From DMER01 sp003451645 (GTDB lineage Bacteria; Pseudomonadota; Alphaproteobacteria; Micropepsales; Micropepsaceae): a stretch of 64,000 bases of DNA. Shown here in pieces: positions 49,179 through 57,928 of this stretch. Every line of letters begins with the position of its first letter. Within the stretch, counting starts at the first letter, position 1. The notes beneath the pieces are model-generated. The model was given only the letters and a program-made list of their open reading frames with translations, did no database searches and was not told the origin of the DNA. The translations under genes and the position numbers were made by a program. The stretch spans positions 56,678 to 120,677 of the forward strand of contig DALYLR010000005.1 in the NCBI GenBank assembly GCA_031976175.1. The letters run 5' to 3'.

Positions 49179-52100
49179 TCATACCTCGGCGTCGTCGTGC
49201 TCTTCATCGCGTGGCGCGAGCAGCAAATACATGGCAGGCGTGACAAAACGCGACAGCAAGGTCGAGGAGATCAGGCCGCCAATGATCACCCAGGCCAATG
49301 GGGAATAAAGGCCTGAACTTTCAAACGCCAAGGGCAGCAGCCCGCCGATGGCGGTGATACTCGTCAAGAGCACTGGCAAGAACCGGATTTCACCCGCTTG
49401 CTCGATCGCCTCACGCAAGGGCACCCCTTGGGCCCGCAATTGGCTGGTAAAATCAACGAGCAAGATCGAGTTTTTGATCTCGATTCCAATCAGCGCGATA
49501 AAGCCGATCACCGCCGTAAAGGCCAGCGAATAACCAGCAAGCCATAGCGCGACCAAGCCTCCCATGACGCCCAACGGAATGATCCCGGCAACGACGCCGG
49601 TCACCTTGAACGAGCGGAACTCGAGGATCAACACCGCCATGATGCCAAACAGCGCAATGATAATCGCCGTGCCCAGATTGGCGAAGCTGCGGCTTTGTGC
49701 TTCGGCTTGGCCGCCTGCACGGATTGCGTAACCGGGCGGCGGTTTGAGCTGCTCGCCCAAGCGGGCATAGACCTGTGTCGAGACTTGCGAGGTCAGAAAT
49801 CCGGTCGCCGTGAAGCCTGTGATTGTTACCGTGCGTTCGCGGTTGATGCGGTCAATACGCGAGGGACCAGGCTCGAAACGCGGTGTCGTCAATTGGCTGA
49901 GCGGCACGCCCTCTCCCGCTGAGGTCGGCACATAAATCCGGTCCAAGGCCGCGAGCTCATTTCGAATATTGAGCGGCAACCGCACGACAACGGGGAACTC
50001 ATCGCCGTCCGCCTCGCGGAACTCGGCCACGCGGTCGCCCGATAACGCGGTTCTCACCGCCGTGTCCATCGCGCCAGCGGGCACGCCCAAAAGGGCCGCC
50101 TTTTCGACATCCAGGCCGAGGTTGAGGTCCATGCGATCGAGCCGCACGGGATTGATGACATTGCGGGTGCCGGGCGTTGCTTCGATGATTTCTGTTGCCT
50201 GGCGCGCCAGCTCTTTCAGCGTCGCGATGTCAGGACCGCTGATCCTGACTGCGATTGGCGCCTCGATCGGCGGACCGTTCTCAAAGACCCTGAGATTGAT
50301 CTGGGTGCCAGGAATTTTGGCAAACTCCGCCCGCAGACCATCGAGGAAGCGCGGTGTCTCGCGCGGATCCCACTTTTTGATCTGCACATAGACTTGACCG
50401 TAATTGGTCCGGTTCTCTTCGGGGATGATGTTGTAGAAGATGCGCGGATTGCCGCGCCCCGTATTCGCCATCGTCCATTCTACCTGCGGCTGGCGGGCCA
50501 GAATGGCTTCGACCGCCCTGATCGCCCTGTCGGTCTCGGCAAGCGCGTTTCCGTCTGGCGTCTCAACATCGACCACGAATTGCGGCGTCTCGGCTGGCGG
50601 GAAGAGGCTCAACCCCAAACGAGGGATGAGCAGAAGCGAGGCCGCAAACGCACCCATGGAGATAATGACGATGAGCAAAGGACGCTGCAGAGCCACATGC
50701 AAGATCGGCCGGTAGATGCCATGGATCGCGGCCATGACAACACGCAGGAAAATATTGCCTTCCGGGTTCTCATGTTTGGAGAGCACACGGCTTGCCAAAA
50801 AGGGAATGATCGTCAATGACACCAGCAGCGAGGCGCCGACCGTGAATAAGACCGCCGCCGGCAAAGACCGCGTGAACCGCCCCGCACCCTCGGCCAAAAA
50901 CAGCAGCGGCAAAAAGGCGAGCATCAGTGTCGCCGTGCAGCCGATGACCGCCACGCCAATCTGATCCGTACCCGCGATCGCTGCCTGCCGCCTGGTTTTA
51001 CCCTCCCGCAAATGGCGGGAAATATTCTCGGTCACGACGATCGAGTCGTCGACAAGCAAGCCCAGGGCCAAGACGAAGCCCGCAATCGAGAGCTGATTGA
51101 TCGAGAAGCCAAAGGTCTGCAGCATCACCACGCCAATCGCGAGCGACAGGGGGATGGAGACCATGACCACGCTCGCGGCGCGCAAGCCCAGCGGCAACAA
51201 CGTGATCGCGACAATGCCCAAGGCGATGCCAAAGTCGCGGGCCAGCGTGTTCAGGCGCTTGGCGACATTGACGGACTGGTCAAAGCCGCGGTTGATGGTG
51301 ATGCCAGCTGGCAATTCCTTTTCTAGGGCGTCGATCGCCGCAAAAATCGCGTCGCGAATGGCGAAGATATTCTGGTTGTCCTTGATATTGGCGGTCAGGA
51401 AAATCGCCCGTTGCCCCTTGAAGCGGGTCAGGTGACGGCTCTCGCCATCGGCCCAACTGACCGTTGCAATGTCCTTGACCCGCATGGCGCGGCCGTCACC
51501 GGCGCGGATGACTGTGTTGGCAATATCATCGAGCGATTTGAAATCGCCTGTCGCTTTCACGTTGAAGCGCCTGGCGCCCGAATGCACGGTGCCCGCGGGC
51601 GCATCCACCGATTCCGCGCGCAAGGCTTGCGACACCAAGGTGACCGGCACGCCCAGCTGGGAGAGCTTGCCCATATCGACCGCCACATGAATCTCCGTAG
51701 GCGGCGCGCCCCACACCTCCGTCTCACGCACGCCAGGGATCCGCTCGATGATATCTTTGAGCTGCTCCGCGGAATCTTCCAAAGCGCGCAAAGGAACGCC
51801 GTCGCCGGTGTAGGCGATCTGGACAATATTCGTATAAGAGGTCCGGACCTTGTCGACGTCGAGCCGCACCAGATTGGCGGGCAAGGTCGACCGGATCGCG
51901 TTGACCTCGCGCACCGTTTCGTCGAACTTTTTCTCCGGGTCGGTCTCCCACAGAAACTCCGTCAAGATCACGGCAACGCCGTCTCGAATTGTGGTGCGGA
52001 TTTCCTTGATGTCGTCCAACTGCTGATCGATGGTTTGTTCGATCGGCTCGACTACGAGCTTTTCCATCTCCTTAGGATCGGCACCGGGCAGGACCGCGGT

Positions 52101-52244
52101 GACAATCACAAAGGGAATGGGAAAGGAGGGGTCTTCCGCTCGCGGAATAGTCAGCACGGCATTCGTGCCAACCAGCAGCAGCATGATAAACATCACCAAT
52201 GTGAATTGGTAATTGCGGACGAAAAATCCGCTAAAGGCGTTCAC
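49179..52244 (-). CDS. RND efflux permease (AcrB/HAE1-like)
   Basis: 1021 residues, full length for the family. Twelve transmembrane helices and two large periplasmic loops follow the usual order. The N-terminal NYQFTLVMFIMLLLVGTNAV and helix 4 with LGLLVDDSIVVTENISRHL (Asp pair near residues 400-401 for proton translocation) are clear. The start GTG overlaps the adaptor stop by 4 nt (GTGA). With the adaptor and an unlinked TolC-type channel it would export lipophilic compounds. No outer-membrane channel gene is in the window. The substrate is unknown. Confidence 0.95.
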   Translation of the reverse strand: MNAFSGFFVRNYQFTLVMFIMLLLVGTNAVLTIPRAEDPSFPIPFVIVTAVLPGADPKEMEKLVVEPIEQTIDQQLDDIKEIRTTIRDGVAVILTEFLWETDPEKKFDETVREVNAIRSTLPANLVRLDVDKVRTSYTNIVQIAYTGDGVPLRALEDSAEQLKDIIERIPGVRETEVWGAPPTEIHVAVDMGKLSQLGVPVTLVSQALRAESVDAPAGTVHSGARRFNVKATGDFKSLDDIANTVIRAGDGRAMRVKDIATVSWADGESRHLTRFKGQRAIFLTANIKDNQNIFAIRDAIFAAIDALEKELPAGITINRGFDQSVNVAKRLNTLARDFGIALGIVAITLLPLGLRAASVVMVSIPLSLAIGVVMLQTFGFSINQLSIAGFVLALGLLVDDSIVVTENISRHLREGKTRRQAAIAGTDQIGVAVIGCTATLMLAFLPLLFLAEGAGRFTRSLPAAVLFTVGASLLVSLTIIPFLASRVLSKHENPEGNIFLRVVMAAIHGIYRPILHVALQRPLLIVIISMGAFAASLLLIPRLGLSLFPPAETPQFVVDVETPDGNALAETDRAIRAVEAILARQPQVEWTMANTGRGNPRIFYNIIPEENRTNYGQVYVQIKKWDPRETPRFLDGLRAEFAKIPGTQINLRVFENGPPIEAPIAVRISGPDIATLKELARQATEIIEATPGTRNVINPVRLDRMDLNLGLDVEKAALLGVPAGAMDTAVRTALSGDRVAEFREADGDEFPVVVRLPLNIRNELAALDRIYVPTSAGEGVPLSQLTTPRFEPGPSRIDRINRERTVTITGFTATGFLTSQVSTQVYARLGEQLKPPPGYAIRAGGQAEAQSRSFANLGTAIIIALFGIMAVLILEFRSFKVTGVVAGIIPLGVMGGLVALWLAGYSLAFTAVIGFIALIGIEIKNSILLVDFTSQLRAQGVPLREAIEQAGEIRFLPVLLTSITAIGGLLPLAFESSGLYSPLAWVIIGGLISSTLLSRFVTPAMYLLLAPRDEEHDDAEV

Positions 52245-53317
52245 TGGCCGCCCCCGCCCGCGATCGCGACCCTTTGCCCATTGCGCAAATAAGGTGCGCC
52301 TGCGGTCACGACCTGATCCCCGGCCTTCAGGCCCTGCCGGATCAGCGCATTTTCCCCGAACAGCCGCTCGACCACGACAGCAACGCGTGTCGCCACGCCT
52401 TGCGCGTCGATGCGGAACACATAGGCGATGTCGCCCCGGCCCTCGAGCAAAGCGATCGCAGGGATCGCCAGTAGGGCCTCGCTGCCATTGCCCAGCGTGG
52501 GTGCGATTGCAGCTTCGGCGATCAGACCCGAGCGCAGCCCTTGCGGTGGCGCATCCAAGGTGACTTCGACATCAAAGGCGCCCGACACGCGGTCGGCCTT
52601 GGCAGCGAGCCGCGTCACCCGGCCCGTGAGCGCGGTGCGGCCGAGGCCCGCCATCCGTACGCGGACCGTATCGCCTGACCGTATACGGACAATATCACGG
52701 TCGGAAATCGGGACCTGCATGATGAGACCAGACCGCGCGTCACCGATGGTCACGACGGGCGCGCCCGGCGCCATTTGCTGCCCCGCCTCGGCATGGCGGA
52801 TAAGGACAACGCCATCCGTCGGTGAGGACAAGGCGGCACGCGTTTCATCGAATTTCGCGGAGTTGAGCGCCGCCTGGGCCCGCTGAAAGGCGGTCTTGGC
52901 GTCTTCGACCCGGGCCTCGGAGGCAAAGCCGCCCGCGGCCAATTGTTGTGCGCGCTCCAAATTGGCTTTGGCCTGTGCGAAGGCCGCTTCCGCCTCGCCG
53001 CGCCGGCCGGACACATCGGTGGGGTCCGCGTTGACCAGTGCTTGGCCTGCCCGCACCTCATCGCCCACATCCACCGCATAGGCTTTGACCACGCCGCCGG
53101 TTTTGAAGGACAGCGCCACTTCGCGCTTGTAGAGTACAGTTCCCGTGGAGATGACGAGGGAGGCCTCGGCACTCGGCGCCGCTGTTGCGACCCGAACGGG
53201 GATGGGACGGTCTTGCGGCGCCTTGGCCGGGGATTGGGCAAATGCCGCTGACCCCGAGGTGAGCGCAAGGCTCAGCATCAGCGCGGTGCAGCGAAGTCTG
53301 ATAGCCAAGCCCCTCAT
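52241..53317 (-). CDS. RND periplasmic adaptor (membrane fusion protein)
   Basis: 358 residues from ATG 53317, which gives a signal peptide (LALTSGSAAFA-Q). It has the lipoyl half-motif YKREVALSFKTGGVVKAYAV, the alpha-hairpin (AQAKANLERAQQLAAGGFAS, then VEDAKTAFQRAQAALNSAK), a second lipoyl half (PTDGVVLIRHAEAGQQMAPG) and beta-barrel domains. It bridges the inner-membrane RND pump to an outer-membrane channel. It is the first gene of a two-gene unit and divergent from the TetR gene. Confidence 0.93.
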   Translation of the reverse strand: MRGLAIRLRCTALMLSLALTSGSAAFAQSPAKAPQDRPIPVRVATAAPSAEASLVISTGTVLYKREVALSFKTGGVVKAYAVDVGDEVRAGQALVNADPTDVSGRRGEAEAAFAQAKANLERAQQLAAGGFASEARVEDAKTAFQRAQAALNSAKFDETRAALSSPTDGVVLIRHAEAGQQMAPGAPVVTIGDARSGLIMQVPISDRDIVRIRSGDTVRVRMAGLGRTALTGRVTRLAAKADRVSGAFDVEVTLDAPPQGLRSGLIAEAAIAPTLGNGSEALLAIPAIALLEGRGDIAYVFRIDAQGVATRVAVVVERLFGENALIRQGLKAGDQVVTAGAPYLRNGQRVAIAGGGGQ

Positions 53318-53448
53318 GTGCGCCCCACATGCCGCGCCTGCTGGACCCAAACCCCAACAATGTAAACGGCGTGAACTTGTGCTACAATAGCTGACAGATC
53401 ATTGCGGTCAAGGATACGGTCGCGGTTACAGAGTCGAAGGTTGGCTCT

Positions 53449-54177
53449 GTGTATCTTTTATCCAACGCCCGGGTTTTGGCGGTTATGGCAAAGGCGCATC
53501 CTGACGATGAAGAGGCCGCGGCATCTGCGGTCCGGCGCCGTTTGCCTGCGCCGCAGCGGCGGGTCCAGATCCTGGCGGTTGCGGGTGACCTATTCTCCCG
53601 TGAAGGCATCGATGAGAGTTCGATGCGCAAGATTGCAAGCAAGGCGGGTGTGTCGCCTGCGGTCCTCTACCGCCACTTCGCCGACAAGGATGCCTTGCTG
53701 TTTGCGCTCACCGAGTCGTTTTTCGAGCGGCTGAGTGCCGCCATGCGCGAGGCTTTCGCGACGGTCGACGGGCCGGTCGCGCGCATGCGGGCCTTGATGC
53801 GGACCTATCTGACCTTTGGCTTCGATAATCCGCATGAGTATCGCTTGACCTTTATGACGGCGCTGCCGCGCCTCAAGCGCGATGCGGATATGAAGGCCTT
53901 CCGGCAGCGGGCGCGCAGTGGTGCTGTGATCGAGCCGCAAGAGCTCACCCTTGGCATGCATTGCTTTGGGATGTTGGAGCGCGGGATATCGGATCTCGTT
54001 GCCGCTGGGCACACGCGGCAAAGCAATCCCGCGGCACTCACCGAGGCGATTTGGGCGAGCGGGCATGGGCTTGTGTCATTGGTCATCACCCATGATGAGT
54101 TTGGCTGGACTGAGCGCGACGCACTGGTCGATACGGCGATCGATGTGATGTTGAATGGGCTGCTGCGGCACCCGTAA
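53449..54177 (+). CDS. TetR/AcrR-family regulator, probable repressor of the RND operon
   Basis: 242 residues from GTG 53449 (GAAGG 8 nt upstream); ATG 53485 is the alternative and has a weaker site. The helix-turn-helix domain is clear (RRVQILAVAGDLFSREGIDE, then MRKIASKAGVSPAVLYRHFA). The C-terminal ligand domain begins near residue 95. It lies divergently 131 bp from the adaptor/RND genes, the classical AcrR/AcrAB arrangement, so control of that pump is likely. I did not find an unmistakable operator dyad in the gap. Confidence 0.88.
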   Translation: MYLLSNARVLAVMAKAHPDDEEAAASAVRRRLPAPQRRVQILAVAGDLFSREGIDESSMRKIASKAGVSPAVLYRHFADKDALLFALTESFFERLSAAMREAFATVDGPVARMRALMRTYLTFGFDNPHEYRLTFMTALPRLKRDADMKAFRQRARSGAVIEPQELTLGMHCFGMLERGISDLVAAGHTRQSNPAALTEAIWASGHGLVSLVITHDEFGWTERDALVDTAIDVMLNGLLRHP

Positions 54178-54210
54178 GCGGGTCCGAGTTCGAGCGCGCG
54201 CCCTACAAAG

Positions 54211-54240
54211 AAAAAAGGGCGGCTCTTGCGAGCCGCCCTT
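54211..54240 (-). terminator. Rho-independent terminator of the TonB receptor gene
   Basis: A perfect 10-bp stem AAGGGCGGCT (54215-54224) / AGCCGCCCTT (54231-54240) has a 6-nt loop. On the minus strand it is followed by TTTTTTC, and it lies 24 nt past the receptor stop. It could also act for the convergent TetR gene, although the plus-strand T-run is poor. Confidence 0.88.
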
Positions 54241-54263
54241 CGTGTGTTTGGAACCCGCGCTGC

Positions 54264-57200
54264 TTAGAACTCGTAGCGCGCGCCGACCTGAACTTGCCAG
54301 ACCGAAGATGGGTAGCCGGTGTTGACGATTTGACCGGGAACCGTGGTCGTGCTGAAGCCCGAGTAGCAGTATTCGCCAACCGGAGCCGCGCACGCGCCGC
54401 CGCCAACAGACGATGAGACAATGCCTTGCATCGGGGGGAAGGACGGCGAGGTAAATTGGCCCCAGCTCTTGTTGATCAAATTGCCCACGTTCTGCACGTC
54501 GAGTTCCAGAACAATCTTGTGTTCGTTCCAGAGTTTCACGTCTTGCTCCAAGCTGACGTCGAAGCGGGTCGACCAGTCGGAGAAGAACTCGTTCCGCGGC
54601 GCGATGCCGCCGGCATATTGGATCAGGCCCGACGACTTCAAGAACGCGTCCCACGCGACGATGTCGAACCCACCCGCGTAGTTCACATTCGCGTCCGAGG
54701 TCAACGTCACATTGCCCGAGCCATCCGTCTTGGGAACATAGACCAGATTGCGGAAGGAGTTGCCGTTACCGCCATAAGGATTGTTCGAGTAGACGTAGGA
54801 GAAGGGCTGACCCGACATGTGCTGACCAAACAGATTGAAGCGGGTTTGGAAGCCACCGAAGAGGTCATAAGCAAGGTTTGCACCCATCGTCACGCGATGC
54901 CGACGCTCATAATCCGAACGGCCCAGGAGCGGCTCATTCAGATTGACGAAAGCGCGTTGCTGGAAGTTGGAGTCAGCGGTCGAGGCCGTACCACCGCCAA
55001 TGTCTTCAACCTCGGAGTAGGTATAGCCGAGCCGCAATTTCACCTCACCCGCACCCTCATCGAAGTCGAAATTCTTCTCGACCTGACCGATCAGGAAGAA
55101 CGCGGAGCCTTCGTCCACATTGTACAGCAGGACGTCGCGGCCGCCATCATTGGGGCGTGTGCCAATCGGCCCATAGATGATCCGGTTGTCCGCAAGCGTG
55201 CGGGCACCGGTATCGATCGAGCGCAGATCGCGCCACATCAACTGGTCTTGGAGGTCCATATAGAGGACTTCGCCGGTGACGTTAAACCCATCCCACTTAC
55301 CGTCCACGCCAACCGAGTAGCGCCAGGTGGAGGGCAGTTCGAAGTTCGGGTCCAACGCATTGACCGGACCATTGCCCGATTGGAACGTTAGCAAGGTTTG
55401 CAAGGCCGCCGGAACCGGGAACAGATTGAAGTTCACCGGCGGCTGGCCGATGAAGTTCGCGGCAGGAAGATTGCCGCCCGTGACCGCTTGTCCAGGGGTC
55501 CCTTGCACCTGCACATAGTTGATGCCGGTATTGGAGTAGCTGTTCGACAGCCACACATTCGGGCTGCCGCCCGTGTAGCGGCCCAAGCCGCCACGGAAGG
55601 TCACGCTCAGATCATCTGCAGTTTCGCCGGGGATGTCATAGGAGAACGAAGCGCGCGGCATGATCGCATCCAGGCCATCCAACGTCTTCGTATTATCGAA
55701 GCCGTAAGCCGCAGTGAAGCCAGCATTGGGCGTGATCGTGCCGGTCGTGCTGAACACGTCGTAGCGCAAGCCCACCATGATCGACAGATCGCTGGTCACG
55801 TCCCAATCGTCTTGGATGTAGAAGCTGTCAATGTCATAGCCCCAGGCCGCCGAAGCCGTGTTCTCATTGTTGTTCGGCGCATTGGCGTAGCGGATTGGCT
55901 CACGGCCGCGGCCACTGCCCAGGCGCGTGTCGTTGGTGGATGCCACGGTGCCGGATTGGAAGTTGGCGATCGAGTCAAAGCGGAAGATGCCATCCGAGCC
56001 TTGGACGAAGCCGTTGAAGATCGAGAGTTCCTTCAACTCATAGCCACCGAAGATCACGTGGCTGTCGATCGAGTAGGTCCCCGTCAGCTTCATAATGTCG
56101 AATTTGTATTCGAGGATATTGAAGTGGCGGAATTGGTCGGCGCCAATCACGATATAGCCGTCATCGCCATTGCCCGCGACGTTGTCCACGCCATTGGTGC
56201 GGACATACACTTCCGGAAACTCTGCGCCGCTGAGAGGCGCCTGGTCGCCGGTCACGTTCACGCGGCCGATGCGGAACTCGGTCGAGAAATTGTCGGACCA
56301 ATTCGAGAAGACTTGCAAGGATTGGTTCTGGATGACTTCGGCATCCAGGTACCAGTTCGAGGACAGACCCAAGATCGGCAAGGTCGACGAGCTCGATGCG
56401 CGCGTGCTCAACGTGCCGCCTTCCGCCTTGCTGTAGGTGTATTGCAAGCGGTGGTCTTCGTTGATGTTCCAGTTGATCTTGGCGATCCAGCGGCGATTGT
56501 CTTCTTGGAAGGAGTTGGCACCGCTGCCGGGATTGAAGCCATAAACTGTGTTCGAAATGTTGATGACTTGATCAACTTCAGCTTGCGTGATGCCCGGGAC
56601 TTGGGTCGAGAAGGTGCCCGCAGGCACGCCTTCACCCGCACCGATCGACACTGGCGTGACCCGCAACGTGCGGTCATAACCACCGAAGAAGAACAGCGTA
56701 TCGGGGATGATCGCGCCCGAGATCGTGGCGCCGAAATTCTCTTCGTAGAATTCCGGCTTGGCGCGGTTGGCGGCGCCAATCGAGCGGCCGATCAGATCGA
56801 CGTCCTTGAAGTAGTAATAGGCGCTGCCGTGCCAGTCATTGGCGCCCGACTTGGTCACCACGTTCACAACGCCGCCGCAGAAGTCATTATATTCGGTGTT
56901 GTAGGGCGACACCGCCACTTGGACTTGCTTCGACCAGTCGATGGGGAGCGGACCGCGAGCGGTCGGATAACCGTTATTGTTCAGGCCGAAGCTGTCATTG
57001 ACCGGCAGACCATCAACCAGGAACGAGTTACAACGCGGATTTTGGCCAGCAATCGAGATGGGGTTTTGCGCGATGCCGCCGATCACCGTGCCCGCATCTT
57101 GATAGGCGAGCGGGTTTTGCGAGATGATGTCTTTGAAGTCGCGGTTGATGGCGGGCAGGTCACGGACATTCGACTGGTTGAAGGACTGGCCCACGCCGCG

Positions 57201-57608
57201 GGCGTCGATCTTGGGGTTGCGAACGCCCACAACCGTGACCTTCTCAGTCACCGCGATTTGCTCTTTCTCCAGCGGGACGAGCACGCGGAACGGTTCGCCC
57301 AGCGTCAGTGCGATGTTCTCGCCCTTGAAGCTCTTGAAGCCCGCCGCCGTCACATCGATCGTGTAGGGACCGCCGACATCCAAACCAGAGGCATTGAAGA
57401 AGCCATCGGCGCCAACCGTCGTGGTGACGCGCGCATTGGTCCGCGTATCGGTGATGACGACCGACGCGCCCGAGACCGGATCACCGGTTTCGGTGGAGAT
57501 GACTTCGCCGCGGACGCTGGACGACACCGCTTGCGAATAGGCCGGGACTGCAAGACCCAACGCCAGAACCAAAGCGGACGAACCGCACATCAAACGATTG
57601 AACAACAT
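54264..57608 (-). CDS. TonB-dependent receptor, Oar-like, with carboxypeptidase-regulatory-like domain
   Basis: 1114 residues, GAGGGG 7 nt before the ATG. A signal peptide (LALGLAVPAYS-Q) is followed by a CarboxypepD_reg-like beta-sandwich (about 30-115: VRGEVISTETGDPVSGASVV), the plug domain (about 120-260) and a large 22-stranded barrel ending in Phe (VQVGARYEF). Oar-type receptors import large or protein-derived ligands in an energy-dependent manner. A TonB box is not obvious. No linked ABC or peptidase genes are present. The ligand is unknown. Confidence 0.93.
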   Translation of the reverse strand: MLFNRLMCGSSALVLALGLAVPAYSQAVSSSVRGEVISTETGDPVSGASVVITDTRTNARVTTTVGADGFFNASGLDVGGPYTIDVTAAGFKSFKGENIALTLGEPFRVLVPLEKEQIAVTEKVTVVGVRNPKIDARGVGQSFNQSNVRDLPAINRDFKDIISQNPLAYQDAGTVIGGIAQNPISIAGQNPRCNSFLVDGLPVNDSFGLNNNGYPTARGPLPIDWSKQVQVAVSPYNTEYNDFCGGVVNVVTKSGANDWHGSAYYYFKDVDLIGRSIGAANRAKPEFYEENFGATISGAIIPDTLFFFGGYDRTLRVTPVSIGAGEGVPAGTFSTQVPGITQAEVDQVINISNTVYGFNPGSGANSFQEDNRRWIAKINWNINEDHRLQYTYSKAEGGTLSTRASSSSTLPILGLSSNWYLDAEVIQNQSLQVFSNWSDNFSTEFRIGRVNVTGDQAPLSGAEFPEVYVRTNGVDNVAGNGDDGYIVIGADQFRHFNILEYKFDIMKLTGTYSIDSHVIFGGYELKELSIFNGFVQGSDGIFRFDSIANFQSGTVASTNDTRLGSGRGREPIRYANAPNNNENTASAAWGYDIDSFYIQDDWDVTSDLSIMVGLRYDVFSTTGTITPNAGFTAAYGFDNTKTLDGLDAIMPRASFSYDIPGETADDLSVTFRGGLGRYTGGSPNVWLSNSYSNTGINYVQVQGTPGQAVTGGNLPAANFIGQPPVNFNLFPVPAALQTLLTFQSGNGPVNALDPNFELPSTWRYSVGVDGKWDGFNVTGEVLYMDLQDQLMWRDLRSIDTGARTLADNRIIYGPIGTRPNDGGRDVLLYNVDEGSAFFLIGQVEKNFDFDEGAGEVKLRLGYTYSEVEDIGGGTASTADSNFQQRAFVNLNEPLLGRSDYERRHRVTMGANLAYDLFGGFQTRFNLFGQHMSGQPFSYVYSNNPYGGNGNSFRNLVYVPKTDGSGNVTLTSDANVNYAGGFDIVAWDAFLKSSGLIQYAGGIAPRNEFFSDWSTRFDVSLEQDVKLWNEHKIVLELDVQNVGNLINKSWGQFTSPSFPPMQGIVSSSVGGGACAAPVGEYCYSGFSTTTVPGQIVNTGYPSSVWQVQVGARYEF

Positions 57609-57928
57609 AAATCCCCCTCAAATGGGCTTCAAAACCCGAAATCAACGACCGAAACCGAACAGACAGAACCCACACAGCCGGACTGGCGACCGTAATTCGA
57701 CCTGACAGCACCATTTTTGAATGACGCTCGTGTGACTGATGACTTTTTGTCGTGCAAGTTTTGCCGCGTGTTGCTGGAAAGGCGCAATTTTTGGGGCGTT
57801 TTGTATCTCTTTCGTGACAATGCACAGACACCTTCACATGTGCGTCACAATTGACTGCACACGGACTATCTAAAGGTGTTGTGGTTTGGCCTTTGTTCGC
57901 GAGCGCCTACTGCAACCGCGGCAGCGAC
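57609..57928. other. Intergenic region upstream of TonB receptor
   Basis: About 320 bp with no supportable gene. It is richer in A/T than its neighbours and must hold the receptor promoter. I saw no clear Fur box, riboswitch or terminator for the convergently reading mutase gene end. Confidence 0.5.

Noticed and set aside
55398..57695. 765-codon open frame antisense to the TonB receptor gene
   Set aside because: It mirrors the receptor codons, shows no domain, and has composition typical of the reverse of a GC-rich gene. The receptor on the other strand is unambiguous.
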